Shown here: one piece after another, positions 61,798-64,000 of the stretch | Numbering within the stretch: position 1 is the stretch's first letter | How the letters are laid out: every line of letters begins with the position of its first letter | Assembly: GCF_001020565.1 (NCBI RefSeq) | Contig: NZ_LDAS01000001.1 | Location: 782,402 to 846,401 of the forward strand | Direction of reading: 5' to 3' | Origin: Maribacter thermophilus | GTDB lineage: Bacteria > Bacteroidota > Bacteroidia > Flavobacteriales > Flavobacteriaceae | DNA length: 64,000 nucleotides | Notes under the pieces: model-generated | Seen by the model: the letters and a program-made list of their open reading frames with translations, nothing else | The model's database searches: none | Told to the model about the DNA's origin: nothing | Program-made: the position numbers and the translations under genes

Positions 61798-61843
61798 GTT
61801 AAGTTTGATTTAGTTTTTGGACATCGAATGATAAATGCCAGAA

Positions 61844-61892
61844 GCAAATTAAACCTAGAAGTGGGGGTAAGTACAACGTGAAGTACTACATA
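61844..61892 (-). promoter_or_regulatory. susC promoter with tandem 12-base repeats
   Basis: On the minus strand a TAATTTGC -7-like box (61851-61844) lies 22 bases from TTG (61876-61874). Two tandem copies of AAGTAC(A/T)AC(G/A)T(G/A) on the plus strand (61869-61880, 61881-61892) overlap and precede that -33 position. A regulator site is likely. The box is not a perfect consensus. Confidence 0.4.
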
Positions 61893-62072
61893 AGTAGATT
61901 TATGTAATATAATTATTTAATTAAATAATTATTAATCAATCAATTAACTATATTTTAAAGAATAAATAAAGTAGTAAAATTGTATATGGTATATAGAAAA
62001 AATACGATTTTGGATTCAGTAAAATCATGAATTCGGTAATATTGTCCTGATAATTTTAGCACAAGATAAATT

Positions 62073-63743
62073 TTACATTATCTTTTTTACCATATTCTCA
62101 AAGTCATCTCTGTTAATAGCGCTGTTTCTGACTTTAACTCTATAATTGTAAATTGTATTTACGGAGTACCTTAAGATTTTGGCTATTTGTGAACTATTGG
62201 AGATGCCCAACCTTATTAAAGCATAAATCCGTAATTCAACGGTTAAGGTGTCTTCTTTCTTAACTTTGATTTTTTCTCCTTCTAGCAATAAATTGTTAAA
62301 GCCCTCAATAAAATTCGGGTATATGTGTAAAAAGGATTTGTCAAAATTCATGTAAAATATTTTCAATTCTTCGTCGACAACATCTTTCGACTTAATTAAC
62401 TTGAGCAAATCATTGGTTTTATTGGTTACGATATATTTACGCACGGTTTTTCGATAAACGTCCAGCTTATCAATGTACTCTGAATATAAGTTTAAAAAGG
62501 CTCCTATATATTGTTCTTTTATAGAATCTACGGCAGAAAGTTCTTCGTACAATCTTTTTAGGTCATTATTTGTAAAGCTTAGCTGTTCGTTGAGGCTCTT
62601 AAGTTGTAAGTTGGCAGTTTTAAGATCTTCTTTGCCCAACTTAATTTTTTTATATTGCCTATAAATGAAAAACAAGGCTGTCATTAATATTGCCGACAAA
62701 AGACTAATGAACACTAGCTGTTTTTTAAGCTTGCTACTTTGCTTGAGGTTTTCTGTTTCATAAGATTTTGAAATGACGGGTAATACATTGGAAATATCCA
62801 AAAACCTTAATTTCGAATTGTAAAATTTTGCATCTTCAAAAGAGAAGTTAATGTATTTATGGGCTCTTTTAACGTCGCCTTCCTCAAATAGGATAACGGC
62901 TAAATTAGCCATGGAAGCATTGTCTTTTACGGAGGATTGAATATCGGAAATGGCTGAAAGAATCAGAAATTTTTTCTGGTTTGACCGGTTTCCGTCCAAT
63001 TCAAAACTCATATATGACCTATTAAAGGCTATCGTCGCATATTCACGTGTTCCCATTTTAGCAAGATTCAATCTTTTGGCATTAATCTCTAATGCTTTTT
63101 TTGTATCGGATTTATCTCTATAATTTTGCTCTTCAACTTCTAAAAACAGTTTAGAATTTTTATCCAGCTTGGCTATTTGTAGATTTAGCGAATCTCTATA
63201 CCTAAAATATAATTGGTCGTATTTTTCACTTATGCTATTTACTCTAGACATGTTTCTAAGTTCATAATAGCATCTTTTATATATGAGGTAATATTCCCTG
63301 ATCAAATCTTCGGACAAATTTGATGTGGATATCTCCTCAAGTAGATTTATGGACTCATCATATCTACCCGAGGTGGCTAAAAGTTTGGCAAGTCTTAAGG
63401 TTGATTCTTGTAATAATTCTTCATTATCGAGTTCATCGGCCAACCTTAGGTTCTTTTCAATAAAGGCCAAAGTAGCGTCAAAACTATAATACTCATATTC
63501 GTCAATTAATCTATTTGTTATATAATATTGGTTTTCTTTAGAAGCTTCAGGGTCTTCGAGTAATATTTTTAGATTATTAATTCGTTTTTCTTTAGAAAGG
63601 TCGTACTCATTTCGTTTTAACATTACCTTTTCCATTTCCAAAAGCAATGAATCAATATTTTGTGTGTACGAAATTGATGGTATGACCAGAAAAAGTATTG
63701 AAAGAACGTTAAACAATACGGGTTTTTTTATTCTTGAAGTCAT
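62073..63743 (-). CDS. DUF6377-type TPR membrane regulator of the glucan locus
   Basis: About 556 residues. Signal (about 1-26, ending SYTQN), a TPR-like helical region (about 40-310), a membrane helix (about 323-345, FISLLSAILMTALFFIYR), a coiled coil, then a cytoplasmic domain with a C-terminal helix-turn-helix (about 490-545, LGISNSSQIAKILRYSVNTIYNYR). DUF6377 regulators usually sit beside SusC/D pairs and control them. It is in the same direction as susC, 275 bases upstream. I chose the ATG at 63743; a GTG at 63770 would leave almost no leader after the -7 box. Confidence 0.85.
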   Translation of the reverse strand: MTSRIKKPVLFNVLSILFLVIPSISYTQNIDSLLLEMEKVMLKRNEYDLSKEKRINNLKILLEDPEASKENQYYITNRLIDEYEYYSFDATLAFIEKNLRLADELDNEELLQESTLRLAKLLATSGRYDESINLLEEISTSNLSEDLIREYYLIYKRCYYELRNMSRVNSISEKYDQLYFRYRDSLNLQIAKLDKNSKLFLEVEEQNYRDKSDTKKALEINAKRLNLAKMGTREYATIAFNRSYMSFELDGNRSNQKKFLILSAISDIQSSVKDNASMANLAVILFEEGDVKRAHKYINFSFEDAKFYNSKLRFLDISNVLPVISKSYETENLKQSSKLKKQLVFISLLSAILMTALFFIYRQYKKIKLGKEDLKTANLQLKSLNEQLSFTNNDLKRLYEELSAVDSIKEQYIGAFLNLYSEYIDKLDVYRKTVRKYIVTNKTNDLLKLIKSKDVVDEELKIFYMNFDKSFLHIYPNFIEGFNNLLLEGEKIKVKKEDTLTVELRIYALIRLGISNSSQIAKILRYSVNTIYNYRVKVRNSAINRDDFENMVKKIM

Positions 63744-63783
63744 GAAAGACAGTAATTTAAAATATTTCACACCTTATTCATTT

Positions 63784-63791
63784 CAAAATTA
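63784..63791 (-). promoter_or_regulatory. -7 promoter box of the DUF6377 regulator (TAATTTTG)
   Basis: An exact TAnnTTTG on the minus strand, 40 bases before the ATG at 63743. The stretch from here to the window end (64000) shows no gene. Confidence 0.45.
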
Positions 63792-64000
63792 GTGGTTCAC
63801 TTTATAAAATAGTTTGTCTAAATAGTAGGTAATATAAATGTTGGAAGGTTTAAATATAGAAATTTCACAAGTAACCGATTATGTAATTTCTTGTTGGGAT
63901 TAAAATTTGTTAAGGATTTCTATTTTCCCACACCTTGCCCTCCCCTTTTATTGTCGGGTGGTGTAATTTACTCGCCCGTAGTGATCATACCCTTTGACCA

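Overview
The window looks like chromosome of a marine Flavobacteriaceae bacterium (Bacteroidota; Zobellia, Maribacter or Arenibacter-like in flavour). Evidence: a SusC/SusD polysaccharide locus, lipoproteins with an acidic stretch after the lipid cysteine, promoter boxes of the Bacteroidota type (TTTG, then TAnnTTTG), a fused branched-chain E1 dehydrogenase, DUF4251, DUF6377 and HYC_CC_PP proteins, and a moderately low GC content. No rRNA, tRNA, CRISPR array, integrase or transposase was seen.

Bases 1-11,200 are ordinary housekeeping genes: the end of a phosphohexomutase, a lysophospholipid acyltransferase, a rhomboid protease, a thioredoxin-fold lipoprotein, a YdiJ-like FAD/Fe-S dehydrogenase, an LpxH-like phosphoesterase, chorismate synthase, a dicarboxylate/amino-acid symporter and a DCC thiol protein. 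Bases 11,300-18,700 are more accessory: a very AT-rich unknown membrane protein, a MepB-family protein, an alpha/beta hydrolase, a TPR-HTH regulator beside the decayed tail of a paralogue, and a lipoprotein clearly related to the cholesterol-dependent cytolysins but without their membrane-recognition undecapeptide. Bases 18,700-33,700 return to core genes: mutS2, ung, an orphan response regulator, an operon of DUF1835, nucleoside phosphorylase and a solute-binding-fold protein, an oxygenase-SUI1 pair, the E1 fusion, OmpA-type and lipocalin-like lipoproteins, TerC and HPF. This part ends with a DUF4251 lipoprotein gene broken, or possibly phase-switched, in a run of ten T.

Bases 33,750-49,420 form a lower-GC metal-resistance island in two modules. 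The plus-strand module encodes a CusA-type RND pump, TolC-family channel, CusB-type adaptor, two HMA-domain proteins and a HYC_CC_PP protein. The minus-strand module encodes a Zn/Cd-type P1B ATPase, DUF3703, a Fur-family repressor, a TonB-dependent receptor and a small DUF6660-like cysteine-rich protein. Three related copies of a mosaic intergenic repeat lie at the left edge, at the convergent junction and at the right edge. Two of them hold a long stem-loop whose arms differ by compensating base changes, so the fold itself appears to be conserved.

Bases 49,450-64,000 hold a degenerate gene beside the island and then a complete beta-glucan utilisation locus on the minus strand: a DUF6377 sensor/regulator, SusC, SusD, a PKD-type surface glycan-binding lipoprotein, GH30, GH5 plus CBM6-like, a second GH30 and GH16. 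GH16 with two GH30 enzymes points to a beta-1,3/1,6-glucan such as laminarin. The SusC promoter region carries tandem 12-base repeats overlapping the likely -33 box, a candidate regulator site.
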